Shown: positions 37,060 through 45,569 of the stretch, in pieces
Layout of the letters: the number at the start of each line of letters is the position of its first letter
Numbering within the stretch: the first letter of the stretch is position 1
Source: Vibrio rumoiensis
Lineage (GTDB): Bacteria; Pseudomonadota; Gammaproteobacteria; Enterobacterales; Vibrionaceae
Direction: 5' to 3'
Length of the DNA: 64,000 nucleotides
Assembly: GCF_002218045.2 (NCBI RefSeq)
Contig: NZ_AP018685.1
Coordinates: forward strand, 1,674,001-1,738,000
Position numbers and translations under genes: made by a program
The notes under the pieces: model-generated
Seen by the model: the letters and a program-made list of their open reading frames with translations, nothing else
The model's database searches: none
What the model was told of the DNA's origin: nothing

Positions 37060-37833
37060 ATGTATCAAGAATTACTAAAACCGATAAACCAATTCCTGCA
37101 CTGCCCAACACCGGATTCCTGGATAAACAAAGCCAAGCGACCAGAACATCTCAATGCCTTGCTTATTGATCATTGCAATTGCGAATTAAAAGCAGCCCAA
37201 ACGGCAATGTTTATGGTACGAAAATACGCCGTTGACGAAACAAGTGGCCAAACGCTAATGCAATGGGCTAAGCCTTATGAAGATTATGTCTACAAGTGCA
37301 TTCGTGATGTCGCATTTCCAGAAAAGAGCATTATGCAATCTAGCAGCCTAACCGTTCGTGATGGCTTTGAGCATGGCCAAGACTTGGTCGATAAAATGGT
37401 GCGTTTGATTAAAGAAGAATTTCATCACTTTGAGCAAGTATTAGACATTATGCAAAGTCGCGACATCCCTTATCAAAATCTAACCGCCGGCACTTACGCC
37501 AAAGGTTTAATGAAGATGGTTCGCACTTATGAGCCTGCTGCTCTGATTGATAAGTTGATTATCGGAGCTTACATTGAGGCAAGATCTTGCGAACGCTTTG
37601 CCAAGTTAGCCCCTTACCTAGATGAAGAATTAAATAAGTTTTACGTCTCATTATTACGCTCAGAAGCCCGTCATTATCAAGATTATCTTGCCCTTGCAGA
37701 AGCGATTGCTGGAGAAGATATTAGCGAACGAGTGCGTTTAATCGGTGAACGTGAAAAGCAACTTATCGAAAGAGAAGAAGCAGAGTTTCGCTTTCACAGT
37801 GGTGCTCCTGTCGAAATAGCAGCCCTCGCCTAA
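37060..37833 (+). CDS. miaE: tRNA-(ms2io6A)-hydroxylase MiaE
   Basis: MiaE hydroxylates the isopentenyl group of ms2i6A37 in tRNA. It is a ferritin-like diiron monooxygenase. Likely ligands are E42, E120/H123 in KEEFHHFEQV, E173 in IEARSCERF, and E202/H205 in SEARHYQDY. The 257-aa length fits the family. It is divergent from cysB. Its stop codon is followed directly by a five-copy heptanucleotide repeat. Confidence 0.93.
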   Translation: MYQELLKPINQFLHCPTPDSWINKAKRPEHLNALLIDHCNCELKAAQTAMFMVRKYAVDETSGQTLMQWAKPYEDYVYKCIRDVAFPEKSIMQSSSLTVRDGFEHGQDLVDKMVRLIKEEFHHFEQVLDIMQSRDIPYQNLTAGTYAKGLMKMVRTYEPAALIDKLIIGAYIEARSCERFAKLAPYLDEELNKFYVSLLRSEARHYQDYLALAEAIAGEDISERVRLIGEREKQLIEREEAEFRFHSGAPVEIAALA

Positions 37834-37868
37834 CGAGTCACGAGTCACGAGTCACGAGTCACGAGTCA
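37834..37868. repeat. Tandem heptanucleotide repeat (CGAGTCA)5
   Basis: Five perfect head-to-tail copies of a 7-bp unit (35 bp) begin at the base after the miaE TAA. The unit count is not a multiple that affects coding, because it is outside the gene. Such arrays can vary by slippage. Confidence 0.95.
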
Positions 37869-37876
37869 ATTGATAC

Positions 37877-37912
37877 AAAAACAGCCCAATGCAAACACAT
37901 TGGGCTGTTTTA
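37877..37912. terminator. Bidirectional terminator between miaE and topA
   Basis: AAAACAGCCCAATG and CATTGGGCTGTTTT form a 14-bp perfect stem with a 6-nt loop, suited to both convergent genes. Confidence 0.9.
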
Positions 37913-37929
37913 TTTCAACAAAGTAAACC

Positions 37930-40557
37930 CTACTTCTTTGGTTTCTTACGCTTATCAGTTACTTCCCACTTACCGTCAACATACAGAGCAGTCCAGCCTG
38001 ATGGTTTTCCATCTACTTCTGAACGTACATAATGCTCTTTTGATTTACGGCTAAAGCGAACCAACGTTGGAATACCATCAGGGTCGGCAACAGGCGCGCT
38101 AGCTAGATACTGGAATTTTTCTGGAATACGGTCTTTATATTCCGCCATTTCAGCCACTAACGGGGCACGAGTTTCACGAGATTTCGGGAAATTACTCGCG
38201 GCCATAAACAAGCCAGATGCGCCATCACGTAATACGAAATATGCATCAGAGTTAGAACAAGGCAGTTCTGGGAAATGCACAGGATCTTCTTTTGGTGGCG
38301 CAACTTCGCCATTACGTAAGATCTTACGAGTATTTTTACATTCTTCGTTAGTACATCCCATGTATTTACCAAAGCGGCCATTTTTCAGAACCATGTCTGA
38401 ACCACATTTGTCACACTCAACTAATGGGCCATCGTAACCTTTAGGCTTGAACTCACCAAATTCAACAACATAACCATCACAGTTCGGGTTATTACCACAA
38501 ACATGCATTTTGCGCTTGTCATCAATCAGGTAAGCATCCATTGCCGTTTCACAAATTGGACAACGCTTCTTAGCGCGAAGAGCGGCGGTTTCAACGTCTT
38601 CTTCTAAAACGTTGATCACCCCTTCTTCATCCCCTAAGTTGATTGTAGTTTTACAACGTTCTTTAGGTGGTAATGCGTAACCAGAACAACCAAGGAATAC
38701 CCCGGTTGAAGCGGTACGAATACCCATTGGACGAGAACAGGTTGGACACTCAATATCAGTTTCAACGATCTTATTCGGCATCATGCCGCCTTCAGATTCG
38801 TCCAATTCAGCTTGTTCTAAATCGGCGGTAAAAGCATTGAAAAACTCGTCAAGTACTTGAGTCCAAGTTAATTGGCCTTCAGCAATTTTATCGAGTTTTT
38901 CTTCCATACGAGCGGTGAAGTCATAATCCATCAAATCGTTAAAGCTCGCATCTAAGCGATCCGTAACAATCTCACCCATTTTTTCTGCATAGAAACGACG
39001 CTGATCAACTTTCACATAACCACGATCTTGAATGGTTGAAATGATAGATGCATAAGTCGATGGACGGCCAATACCACGTTTTTCTAATTCTTTAACCAAT
39101 GCAGCTTCTGTGTAACGAGCCGGCGGCTTAGTAAAGTGTTGCTTAGGATCAAGCTGTTTAAGGGACAAGGTATCGCCCACTTTCACTTCCGGTAAGATTT
39201 GATCTTCATTTTTTCCCATTGGACGCTGTACGCGAGTCCAACCGTCAAACTTCAAGATTCGACCTTTCGCTTTTAACGTAAATTCGTCCGCTTTTACGCT
39301 CACTGTCGTTGAGTCGTATTTTGCTGGTGTCATTTGACAGGCGACAAATTGGTTCCAGATCAGCGCATACAATTTATGCGCATCCGCTTCCATACCATTC
39401 AAATCTTCGGCTTTTACCTCAACACTAGATGGACGGATCGCTTCGTGCGCTTCTTGAGCACCTTGCTTGCTACCGTAAGCTAAAGGACTTGCTGGTAAAT
39501 AAGCATCACCAAACTCAGATCCAATAAACTCACGACAAGCCTCTACAGCCTCTTTACTTAGGTTAGTAGAGTCAGTACGCATATAAGTGATGTAACCCGC
39601 CTCATAAAGCCTCTGAGCGAGCATCATGGTCTTTTTCACCCCATAACCTAAGCGAGTACTTGCCGCTTGTTGTAATGTTGAGGTGATAAATGGTGCCGAA
39701 GGTTTACTTGAGGTTGGGCGATCTTCACGTTTACAAACCTCGTAAGTCGCTTTTTCAAGTACTGATAACGCTAATTTCGTTTCAGCTTCATTGACTGGCT
39801 TAAACGCTGAACCGCCTTTTTGAGAAACCAATAGGCGGAAATCGGTATTATCTAATGTCGTCGTGTCAGCGTGAATATCCCAAAACTCTTCAGGGATAAA
39901 AGCATTGATTTCACGCTCACGCTCAACCAGTAATTTCACCGCTACCGATTGCACTCGACCAGCGGATAAACCACGTGCCACTTTTTTCCAGAGTAATGGC
40001 GAAGCCATAAAGCCCACTACACGGTCTAAAAAACGTCGTGTTTGTTGGGCATTAACGCCATCGATGTTCAATTCGCCTGGAGTTTCAAATGCCTGCTGAA
40101 TTGCATTTTTGGTGATTTCATTAAAAACCACTCGCTTATAACGTGCATCATCGCCACCGATGATCTCACGAAGGTGCCACGCAATAGCTTCCCCTTCGCG
40201 GTCTAAATCGGTTGCGAGATAAATGCAATCGGCATCTTTGGCTAATTTTTGTAATTCAGCGACAACCTTTTCTTTACCCGGTAAGATTTGATAATTCGCT
40301 TCCCAATTTTGATAAGGGTTAATACCCATCTTTTTAATTAGGGCGGCTTTATCTTTTTCTTTTTTAATACGAGCCTTTTCTTCTGGGCTCATGCCCTTAG
40401 TTGAAATCGCGGCCGCTTTTTTCCCACTGCTTTGACCAGCAGTAGGTAAGTCACGCACATGCCCAACACTCGACTTCACAACAAAATCTTTTCCAAGATA
40501 TTTATTGATGGTCTTCGCTTTAGCTGGTGACTCTACAATAACAAGAGATTTGCCCAT
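37930..40557 (-). CDS. topA: DNA topoisomerase I TopA
   Basis: TopA relaxes negative supercoils (type IA). The 875-aa product has the N-terminal Toprim domain (SLVIVESPAKAKTINKYLG), the DxD of YLATDLDREGEA and the catalytic tyrosine in YITYMRTDST near residue 324. Several C-terminal zinc ribbons (CPTC, CPIC, CDKC pairs) follow, ending in Lys-rich sequence. It belongs to the cysB-topA-yciN cluster and is convergent to miaE. Confidence 0.96.
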   Translation of the reverse strand: MGKSLVIVESPAKAKTINKYLGKDFVVKSSVGHVRDLPTAGQSSGKKAAAISTKGMSPEEKARIKKEKDKAALIKKMGINPYQNWEANYQILPGKEKVVAELQKLAKDADCIYLATDLDREGEAIAWHLREIIGGDDARYKRVVFNEITKNAIQQAFETPGELNIDGVNAQQTRRFLDRVVGFMASPLLWKKVARGLSAGRVQSVAVKLLVEREREINAFIPEEFWDIHADTTTLDNTDFRLLVSQKGGSAFKPVNEAETKLALSVLEKATYEVCKREDRPTSSKPSAPFITSTLQQAASTRLGYGVKKTMMLAQRLYEAGYITYMRTDSTNLSKEAVEACREFIGSEFGDAYLPASPLAYGSKQGAQEAHEAIRPSSVEVKAEDLNGMEADAHKLYALIWNQFVACQMTPAKYDSTTVSVKADEFTLKAKGRILKFDGWTRVQRPMGKNEDQILPEVKVGDTLSLKQLDPKQHFTKPPARYTEAALVKELEKRGIGRPSTYASIISTIQDRGYVKVDQRRFYAEKMGEIVTDRLDASFNDLMDYDFTARMEEKLDKIAEGQLTWTQVLDEFFNAFTADLEQAELDESEGGMMPNKIVETDIECPTCSRPMGIRTASTGVFLGCSGYALPPKERCKTTINLGDEEGVINVLEEDVETAALRAKKRCPICETAMDAYLIDDKRKMHVCGNNPNCDGYVVEFGEFKPKGYDGPLVECDKCGSDMVLKNGRFGKYMGCTNEECKNTRKILRNGEVAPPKEDPVHFPELPCSNSDAYFVLRDGASGLFMAASNFPKSRETRAPLVAEMAEYKDRIPEKFQYLASAPVADPDGIPTLVRFSRKSKEHYVRSEVDGKPSGWTALYVDGKWEVTDKRKKPKK

Positions 40558-40904
40558 AACTGATTCTAAACATCCTCATCAGGTCGCGTTTATTGACTAC
40601 GCACGCTGCTTTTAATTAATTGCTTCTTTTTTTACTATCGAGTGAGTTTTAAATAAGATCAACTTGTTTTTTCACTTTTCATACTGAGTGGCTGACATAT
40701 CGCCAACTTATGTGCAGCGATATCACAAACTCTTTATCGATATTTTGAGAAAAAGAATATTGAAGTTTTTAACGGTGATTACCTATACCAAGCATGCAGT
40801 TAGGTATAAACTTTGGTGCTTAACGTGGCGGACAATAACGCCTTATTTAACGATATTCAACCAAACCTTACATTTTTCAATAATGACATTCTAAGTAGGC
40901 CACT
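40558..40904 (+). other. Intergenic region between topA and yciN
   Basis: About 350 bp. It must contain the divergent topA and yciN promoters. An inverted repeat TACCTA...TAGGTA spans about 40779-40806. A 68-codon open frame here has no Shine-Dalgarno and no protein-like composition, so I do not call it a gene. Confidence 0.5.
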
Positions 40905-41162
40905 ATGAGTAGTAAAAAAGCCATCTCCGAATTTGAGCTCCTTCTGATCGCAAACCAAGTCATTCAAGAGCATGCCAATTATATGGAAGGAATGCGTGCC
41001 ACATCAGTGACAGAAAAAGACGATGTATTAATTTTCAAGGGTGAATATTTCTTAGATGAACAAGGATTGCCCACCGAAAAAACCACCGCCGTATTTAATA
41101 TGTTTAAATACCTAGCACATCATTTATCTAAAGAGTTCACCTTAGAAAATATGCTTCACTAA
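40905..41162 (+). CDS. yciN: YciN family protein (DUF2498)
   Basis: The 85-aa soluble product MSSKKAISEFELLLIANQ... matches YciN (about 83 aa), whose E. coli gene also lies beside topA. The family is small, alpha/beta and of unknown function. AGG lies 5 nt before the ATG. A strong terminator follows at 41191. Synteny makes the assignment firm. Confidence 0.88.
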   Translation: MSSKKAISEFELLLIANQVIQEHANYMEGMRATSVTEKDDVLIFKGEYFLDEQGLPTEKTTAVFNMFKYLAHHLSKEFTLENMLH

Positions 41163-41190
41163 TTGATATATTAAACACTTTAGATAAAAA

Positions 41191-41216
41191 AATGCCCTAG
41201 TCATCGCTAGGGCATT
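41191..41216. terminator. Bidirectional terminator between yciN and the focA remnant
   Basis: AATGCCCTAG and CTAGGGCATT form a 10-bp perfect stem around TCATCG with A- and T-runs flanking. Confidence 0.9.
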
Positions 41217-41237
41217 TTTGTGTCATTTCATTATCGA

Positions 41238-41811
41238 TTATTTACGTAGATAAATAGACCAGAACCATAAACCTACAAATACGCTACCACCAATGATGTT
41301 ACCGATGGTTACTGGAATAAGGTTATTGATGACAAAATCAGCCATGTTTAAATCAGCGAACTGGCTTGCTGTCGTATGAGTCATTTCCCAAAACTCAGCT
41401 GGTGCAAAGTTTTTAATACCAATCGCAAATGGAATTTGGAACATGTTTGCGATGCTATGCTCAAAGCCAGATGATACGAACATGGCAACAGGTAAAATCA
41501 AAATCAACATTTTATCGGTTAGAGTACGGCCAGCATAAGACATCCAAACCGCAATACATACTAGCAAGTTCGCCATCGTGCCTAGCGCAACTGCAGAGGC
41601 AAATGAATGGTGCATTTTATGCTGAGCAATATGCATCGCATTCAGCCCAATACCGCCATGATCACTCATGTATTGTTGAGCCACTAACATGATACCAACC
41701 AGCAAAATACAGCCCACGAAGTTACCAAAGTATACTTGAAGCCAGTTTTTAACCAATTGCCCCCAAGTCACTAAGCCGCTCGCTTTTGCAACCACCACTA
41801 AGGTTGAACTA
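41238..41811 (-). pseudogene. focA: FocA formate channel, C-terminal fragment (disrupted by IS630)
   Basis: This is the last two thirds of a formate/nitrite transporter family channel. The residues SSTLVVVAKASG at the junction continue a frame interrupted at 41812. They are followed by the FNT segments KNWLQVYFGNFVGC and SSGFEHSIANMF and the C-terminal helix. Removing the 1,091-bp element and one TA rejoins it with the fragment at 42903-43173 to give an uninterrupted 280-aa FocA. Apart from the insertion no damage is seen. The isolated fragment lacks a start and is not expected to make a working pentamer. Confidence 0.92.
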
Positions 41812-42902
41812 TACCCGTGATCATTGAAGATGCTTGATTTTATCCTTGAACAGGATCATGCTACCAAACATGAAAATAGAACTTTCCAACCAAAAGAAAA
41901 AACAACTTGAACGGATGCACGATTCATCTCGTGACCGTCGAGTATGTGATCGTATCAAAGCTGTCCTGCTTGCTTCTGAAGGTTGGTCTGTTTCTATGAT
42001 TTCGCAAGCATTGCGAATTCATCAAACGACGGTGACTCGTCATATCAATGACTATTTACAGTCTGAAAAATTAAAACCCGAAAATGGTGGCTCACAAAGT
42101 AAACTCAATGCCGATGAAACGATGGCATTAATTGAGCATCTTGCTGAAAATACCTATTTTCATACTCACCAGATTGTTGAGTACGTCCAGAATCAATTCC
42201 AAGTGACTTACACTGTCGCTGGAATGAATAAATGGTTACACCATAATGGCTTTTCCTATAAGCAACCTAAAGGTGTTCCACACAAACTTAATCCTGAAGC
42301 TCAAGAAGCTTTTATTCAGCATTATCAAGAGCTGAAGCAACTCAATGAACCGATTTTATTTATGGATGCAGTGCATCCAAGCCAAGCGACTAAAATCACT
42401 TACGGTTGGATCCGCAAAGGTGAAGATAAAGTAATTGAAACGACCGGTAGCCGTACACGATTAAACTTTGTCGGTGCACTGAATCTAACGGATATATCTA
42501 CGACAGTGACCGAAAGTTATGAAACGATTGATAGTGAAAGTATTGCCCGTTTCTTTTGGAAACTGAAAAAAGATCATTATCCATTAGAGCAAAAGATTCA
42601 TGTAATTCTCGATGGTGCCGGTTATCACCGAAGTCAGCTGGTAAAAGATTTTGCCCGGATGCTCAATATCGAACTGCATTATTTGCCCCCTTACAGTCCA
42701 AATTTGAATCCAATAGAACGACTGTGGAAGGTCATGCATGAGCATGCCAGAAATAATGTTTACTTCCCGACAAAAGCATCCTTTAAGGATGCAATAAATC
42801 TATTTTTTGATGTGACTTTGCCCAAAGTTGCAGGCTCACTGACAACTCGAATTAACGACAATTTTCAGGTTTTGAAATCTGCAACTTCAAGTTAATTGGG
42901 TA
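41812..42902 (+). mobile_element. IS630-family insertion sequence, copy 2 (in focA)
   Basis: The 1,091 bp match copy 1 in reverse orientation. The ends are TACCCGTGATCATTGAAGATGC and the complement of TACCCAATTAACTTGAAGTTGC, flanked by TA at 41810-41811 and 42903-42904. It interrupts focA after codon 90. The transposase is intact and reads rightward. Confidence 0.96.
41858..42895 (+). CDS. IS630-family transposase (copy 2)
   Basis: The 345-aa DD34E transposase is identical in sequence to the one at 8672-9709, with HTH, FMDAVHPS, VILDGAGYH and SPNLNPIERLW motifs intact. The frame opens at a TTG at 41834. The ATG at 41858 is used, with 41870 as an alternative. It is read opposite to the disrupted focA. 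Confidence 0.93.
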   Translation: MLPNMKIELSNQKKKQLERMHDSSRDRRVCDRIKAVLLASEGWSVSMISQALRIHQTTVTRHINDYLQSEKLKPENGGSQSKLNADETMALIEHLAENTYFHTHQIVEYVQNQFQVTYTVAGMNKWLHHNGFSYKQPKGVPHKLNPEAQEAFIQHYQELKQLNEPILFMDAVHPSQATKITYGWIRKGEDKVIETTGSRTRLNFVGALNLTDISTTVTESYETIDSESIARFFWKLKKDHYPLEQKIHVILDGAGYHRSQLVKDFARMLNIELHYLPPYSPNLNPIERLWKVMHEHARNNVYFPTKASFKDAINLFFDVTLPKVAGSLTTRINDNFQVLKSATSS

Positions 42903-43173
42903 TAGTAAATAATTCACTTCCTGTTACAACGACAAGAATTAAACCAAGGCTAAATGCTAGACCGCCAACAAAATGTGAGAAGCCAGGTGCAACGTCAGCA
43001 GTACCGCTGGTTACCGTCGTATAGAAGATAAACGCAATACCAATTTGCATACCAGCAGTCACTGCAAGCATAAAGGTTTTGAAAAAAGATTTATTAACTT
43101 TATAGGCACCAGCTGCAGCGGCTTTTTCGGCCATTTCAGGTGGCATTAATGATTCAAATTGATTATTGTCCAT
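42892..43173 (-). pseudogene. focA: FocA formate channel, N-terminal fragment (disrupted by IS630)
   Basis: The first 90 codons of FocA start at the ATG 43173, preceded by GAGAGAGA. They read MDNNQFESLMPPEMA and continue through the first two membrane helices to VVVTGSELFT. The frame then enters the IS and stops after three foreign codons at 42892. The native start and upstream region are intact, so the fragment may still be transcribed. An FNR-like TTGAT-N4-TTAAA sequence (43228-43242) lies upstream, a weak match. Confidence 0.92.
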
Positions 43174-43380
43174 TTTCTCTCTCGTAACAATTAGATACAA
43201 AATAAGGATGATGGCTGAATATTGCTTTTTAATGTGATCAAATTCAAGCTTTCTAATCATAGTTCAACGTCGGTAAAAAGCTGTTTTCCGATTCGTGACT
43301 ATTAGTAAAAAATCACAAAAAAGCGCATATCATCGCTTAAAATTAGCATAAAACGCAAAAAACATGGATTTATTCACCAC

Positions 43381-43406
43381 AAAAAAAAGCCCACATGACG
43401 TGAGCT
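43381..43406 (-). terminator. sohB terminator
   Basis: On the minus strand AGCTCAC pairs with GTGGGCT (one T-G pair) around a 5-nt loop, followed by eight Ts. It lies about 60 bp past the sohB stop. Confidence 0.75.
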
Positions 43407-43466
43407 TAATTCAATAAAGATTGATATAAATCAGTTCTTATATCGCTACCTAATAATGGGTAGTGA

Positions 43467-44534
43467 TTATAAGATTGGGCGCTGACCTCGTGATATTAAT
43501 TTAAGCAGCACACTATCGACCGTTTTCGCTGCGCTACCAGAAATTTTATCCGATAACTTTTTCTTACGAACATAGTGCAAAGCTAATACTGATTTTTCTT
43601 TAGTTGCCGCGACAATCAAATCATCAGAGGTTTTAATTTCATCCACCAGCCCTAGTTCTAATGCTTGTGTGCCAAACCAATGCTCACCGGTTGCCACTTT
43701 CTCTAAATCAAGTTCTGCTCGGTGCTCGCGGATGAAATCTTTAAATAGCACATGCGTTTCTTCTAATTCATGCTTGAACTTATCGCGTGCTTTATCGGTG
43801 TTTTCACCAAACATCGTCAGAGTACGCTTGTATTCTCCAGCGGTCATTTGCTCAAACTCAATATCATTCTTCTTCAGCAATTTATGAAAATTAGGAATTT
43901 GTGCAATCACTCCGATCGAGCCAACAATCGCAAATGGGGCTGAAACAATTTTATCTGCGACACAAGCCATCATATACCCCCCACTTGCCGCCACTTTATC
44001 TACGGCAATCGTCAGTGGTATATTGGCATTTTTCAGACGATCAAGTTGAGAAGAAGCAAGACCATAACCATGAACCATTCCACCACCAGACTCTAGGCGA
44101 AGTAGCACTTCATCCCCTTCCTTAGCCACAGAAAGAATCGCCGTAACTTCTTCACGTAAAGAAGACACTTCTTTGGCATCAATACTGCCATTAAAATCTA
44201 AAACAAATAAATGAGGTTTACGGCTATCAATCAATTCACCTGATTTTGCCGCTTTCTTAGCTTCTTTCGCTTCTTTTTTATTTTTTTCTTTTTGTTCTTT
44301 GTCTTGTGCTTTTTGGCGTGCTTTTAAATACGCCTCGTCATGCAGGTGTTCTTCTAGCTGCGCAACCGTGTCTGTATGCTTTTCTGATAAATCGGTGATC
44401 TGTAACTCACCTTTAGCATGGCCACTCTTACCACCTAATACTTTGATACCAACAAACAGCGCAATTACCGCAACGACGAACGTCACGACTTTGGCTAGAA
44501 ACAGCCCATAATCCAACAAAAATTCCAATATCAT
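43467..44534 (-). CDS. sohB: Inner-membrane signal-peptide-peptidase-like protease SohB
   Basis: SohB is an S49 family serine protease with a Ser-Lys dyad. The 355-aa product has one N-terminal membrane helix (about 8-30) and a highly charged Lys/Glu-rich linker (about 65-100). The protease domain follows, with S184 in VAASGGYMMA and K236 in TAGEYKRTL, the same 52-residue spacing as the E. coli enzyme. It is divergent from yciK, and the cluster topA-yciN-sohB-yciK is conserved apart from focA. Confidence 0.92.
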   Translation of the reverse strand: MILEFLLDYGLFLAKVVTFVVAVIALFVGIKVLGGKSGHAKGELQITDLSEKHTDTVAQLEEHLHDEAYLKARQKAQDKEQKEKNKKEAKEAKKAAKSGELIDSRKPHLFVLDFNGSIDAKEVSSLREEVTAILSVAKEGDEVLLRLESGGGMVHGYGLASSQLDRLKNANIPLTIAVDKVAASGGYMMACVADKIVSAPFAIVGSIGVIAQIPNFHKLLKKNDIEFEQMTAGEYKRTLTMFGENTDKARDKFKHELEETHVLFKDFIREHRAELDLEKVATGEHWFGTQALELGLVDEIKTSDDLIVAATKEKSVLALHYVRKKKLSDKISGSAAKTVDSVLLKLISRGQRPIL

Positions 44535-44622
44535 TCCCTCAAAACTTGCGGTTTAGTGTATGGTAAGCGAGTTTATATTGATGCTAACCACTTGTTATTT
44601 GAAATAGCGCTACATTATTGCA

Positions 44623-44645
44623 TATACGCAAGTGACTTCAAGGTA
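44623..44645 (+). repeat. Degenerate solo MITE/IS630 terminal repeat
   Basis: TA followed by TACGCAAGTGACTTCAAGGT matches the 263-bp MITE end at about 17 of 20 positions. No partner repeat is visible within the intergenic region, so it looks like a decayed remnant or a chance match. It lies about 75 bp before the yciK start, next to an inverted repeat TTATTTGAA...TTCAAATAA (about 44595/44670). Confidence 0.45.
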
Positions 44646-44720
44646 TAGGTGTCGTTATACAGTGATATCTTCAAATAAGATCGGCATAAATGACATAAAG
44701 TTAGATAAGGATTTAATACG

Positions 44721-45479
44721 GTGAATTATTCAGTCTCCCCTTCTGCTCTCGCTGGCAAAACTATTTTAGTCACTGGTGCTGGTGACGGTATTGGTAAACA
44801 AGCAGCGCTACACTACGCACAGCATGGCGCAACCGTTATTTTGCTAGGGCGTACCGTGTCTAAGCTTGAAACCACTTACGATGAAATTGAATCTAAAGGT
44901 TACCCTCAAGCCGCAATCATCCCGCTGGATATGAAAGGAGCTACCAAGCAAAACTATCTTGATATGGCGGATACGATTTCAGATCAATTCGGTAAACTTG
45001 ATGGCATCTTACATAATGCTGGCCTGTTAGGTTCAATTACACCATTTGAACAAATAGAAGAAACTGCGTTTGATGAGGTTATGCAAGTCAACGTTAAAGC
45101 TCAGTTATTAATGACTCAAGCTTTATTACCATTGATCAAAAAATCAGAAAATGGCCGAATTGTCTTCACATCTTCGACCGTTGGGCATATAGGTAAAGCC
45201 TACTGGGCCAGTTATTCCATTTCAAAATTTGCCACTGAAGGCATGATGCAGATTTTAGCCGATGAACTCAGTGATACGCCTGTGCGTGTCAACGCAATTA
45301 ATCCTGGTGCAACACGCACGAAAATGCGCGCCTCAGCTTACCCGGCAGAAGATACCGAATTACTGAAAACACCAGAAGATATCATTCCCTTATATGTTTA
45401 CCTCATGGCACCTGAAAGCCAGGAGATTCATGGACAGTGTATTGACGCACAACCAGAGCGTAACAAGCTATTCAAATAG
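44721..45479 (+). CDS. yciK: YciK family short-chain dehydrogenase
   Basis: The 252-aa SDR oxidoreductase has the cofactor motif VTGAGDGIGKQ at 17-27, the NAG motif near 99 and the catalytic Y165-x3-K169. The C-terminus resembles E. coli YciK, an NADP-linked enzyme of uncertain substrate. The start is a GTG at 44721 with AAGG 10 nt upstream. Its position beside sohB supports the name. Confidence 0.88.
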   Translation: MNYSVSPSALAGKTILVTGAGDGIGKQAALHYAQHGATVILLGRTVSKLETTYDEIESKGYPQAAIIPLDMKGATKQNYLDMADTISDQFGKLDGILHNAGLLGSITPFEQIEETAFDEVMQVNVKAQLLMTQALLPLIKKSENGRIVFTSSTVGHIGKAYWASYSISKFATEGMMQILADELSDTPVRVNAINPGATRTKMRASAYPAEDTELLKTPEDIIPLYVYLMAPESQEIHGQCIDAQPERNKLFK

Positions 45480-45506
45480 TCCTCTCACTATGATGTTTTA
45501 AAAAAC

Positions 45507-45540
45507 AATAAAGTCAGCACTATCGCTGACTTTATTTTTA
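45507..45540. terminator. Bidirectional terminator between yciK and mlc
   Basis: AATAAAGTCAGC and GCTGACTTTATT form a 12-bp perfect stem with a 6-nt loop and T-rich tails on both strands. Confidence 0.9.
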
Positions 45541-45569
45541 TCCCGAATTTAAGCTTTGCGCTCTGTCTC

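Noticed and set aside
37834..37868. CRISPR array
   Set aside because: The repeats are 7 bp with no spacers and no cas genes nearby.
40688..40894. 68-codon frame upstream of yciN
   Set aside because: No ribosome-binding site, unusual composition, and it occupies the divergent promoter region.
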